Assembly: GCA_030037185.1 (NCBI GenBank) | Contig: JASHRR010000023.1 | Span: 1-6,925, forward strand | DNA: 6,925 nucleotides | Source of the DNA: Xanthobacteraceae bacterium | GTDB lineage: Bacteria; Pseudomonadota; Alphaproteobacteria; Rhizobiales; Xanthobacteraceae | Direction of reading: 5' to 3' | Part shown: one piece after another, positions 6,576 through 6,925 of the stretch | How the letters are laid out: every line of letters begins with the position of its first letter | Position numbering within the stretch: position 1 is the stretch's first letter | The notes under the pieces: model-generated | Told to the model about the DNA's origin: nothing | Seen by the model: only the letters and a program-made list of their open reading frames with translations | The model's database searches: none | Made by a program: the position numbers and the translations under genes

Positions 6576-6925
6576 TCAGCTAGACACAAAAAGCAGTGAA
6601 CTCTTGGAATTTTCAAGAACCGCCGCCGCTACTTTGCCGAAGAATAGCGTCTCGCTGGCCGGACGCCCCACGCCCATGACGATCAGGTTATAATTCCCGA
6701 GGCGCGCTTGCCGCAGGATCGCGTCCTCGGGGGAGATGTCGAGGCGCAACGCCGTCCGAATCGATATGCCGTGGCGGTCGGCAAGATTGACGATATCCTT
6801 GAGGACCAACTCCTCGTAGCGCCGAGTGGGTGTAGGACGTTGTTGTCGACGCTGCGCGGCGCCCAGTCCCACCGTACTCAAGACGTAAAGGGCCGTCATC
6901 GAACGATCGCTCGTTTGTCCGAGCG
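6576..6925 (-). CDS. Cation:proton antiporter, C-terminal UspA-like domain (N-terminus outside window)
   Basis: The minus-strand frame is open to the right edge (reading 'LGQTSDRSMTALYVLSTVG' inward), so the ATG at 6899 is internal and the gene begins outside the window. The sequence is a universal-stress-protein fold: strand 'MTALYVLS', helix 'RRYEELVLKDIVNLADRHGI', strand 'SIRTALRLDISPEDAILRQA', 'RLGNYNLIVMGVGRP', 'ETLFFGKVAAAVLENS', and final strand 'SLLFVSS' before TGA at 6576. This pattern, especially 'VLKDIVxLA' and 'ETLFFGxVAAAVLExS', is that of the UspA tail fused to Na+(K+)/H+ antiporters of rhizobia and Burkholderia. The tail is thought to sense nucleotides or stress. The G-x-x-G of ATP-binding Usp proteins is one residue short here (GVG-x9-GK), so nucleotide binding is uncertain. 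A stand-alone Usp protein is the alternative. Confidence 0.78.
   Translation of the reverse strand, partial: LGQTSDRSMTALYVLSTVGLGAAQRRQQRPTPTRRYEELVLKDIVNLADRHGISIRTALRLDISPEDAILRQARLGNYNLIVMGVGRPASETLFFGKVAAAVLENSKSSLLFVSS

Overview
The window looks like an accessory stretch of an alphaproteobacterial chromosome. Bradyrhizobium or a close relative in the Nitrobacteraceae is the best guess. This rests on recalled resemblance of several products (the LuxR-type regulator, the small Cys-containing secreted protein, the antiporter with a UspA tail) to rhizobial proteins, not on a search. Coding density is low. Only one gene is complete and convincingly intact, a 424-residue MFS transporter (4366-5640, +). 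A small unknown gene follows it (5735-5959, +). Two real genes run off the window edges: a LuxR-type regulator on the minus strand (1-792) and the UspA tail of a cation:proton antiporter on the minus strand (6576-6925).

Between these genes lies a gene graveyard, recognised by reading residual homology across frames. From left to right: (i) 1170-1985 (+), a TRAP-transporter solute-binding protein (DctP family) with an intact Tat signal peptide, a stop where the family has Trp, a large internal deletion and several frameshifts; (ii) about 1960-2150 (+), a probable cupin remnant; (iii) 2247-2546 (-), a small secreted Cys-containing protein with a stop at codon 4 but an intact ribosome binding site and a plausible promoter; (iv) 2749-3220 (-), a small lipocalin-like protein family ('GTWKLN...PVTGS...DKQ') broken by frameshifts and stops; (v) 3883-4327 (+), a GYD-domain protein with a Sec signal peptide, frameshifted and stopped; (vi) about 6034-6377 (-), a CHC2 zinc-finger primase remnant, the sign of a past mobile element.

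The LuxR-type regulator is divergent from the dctP remnant, and the MFS gene sits directly behind the GYD remnant. My inference is a former uptake and utilisation locus for an organic acid or aromatic compound (LuxR regulator, TRAP binding protein, cupin, GYD protein, MFS permease) of which only the permease, and perhaps the regulator, survived. Possible regulatory sites are a perfect 17-bp palindrome at 2215-2231, a related imperfect one just upstream of the LuxR start, and a terminator hairpin at 6401-6424 behind the antiporter gene. I did not find an intact new defence or mobile system; the interest is in the decay pattern and what was kept.
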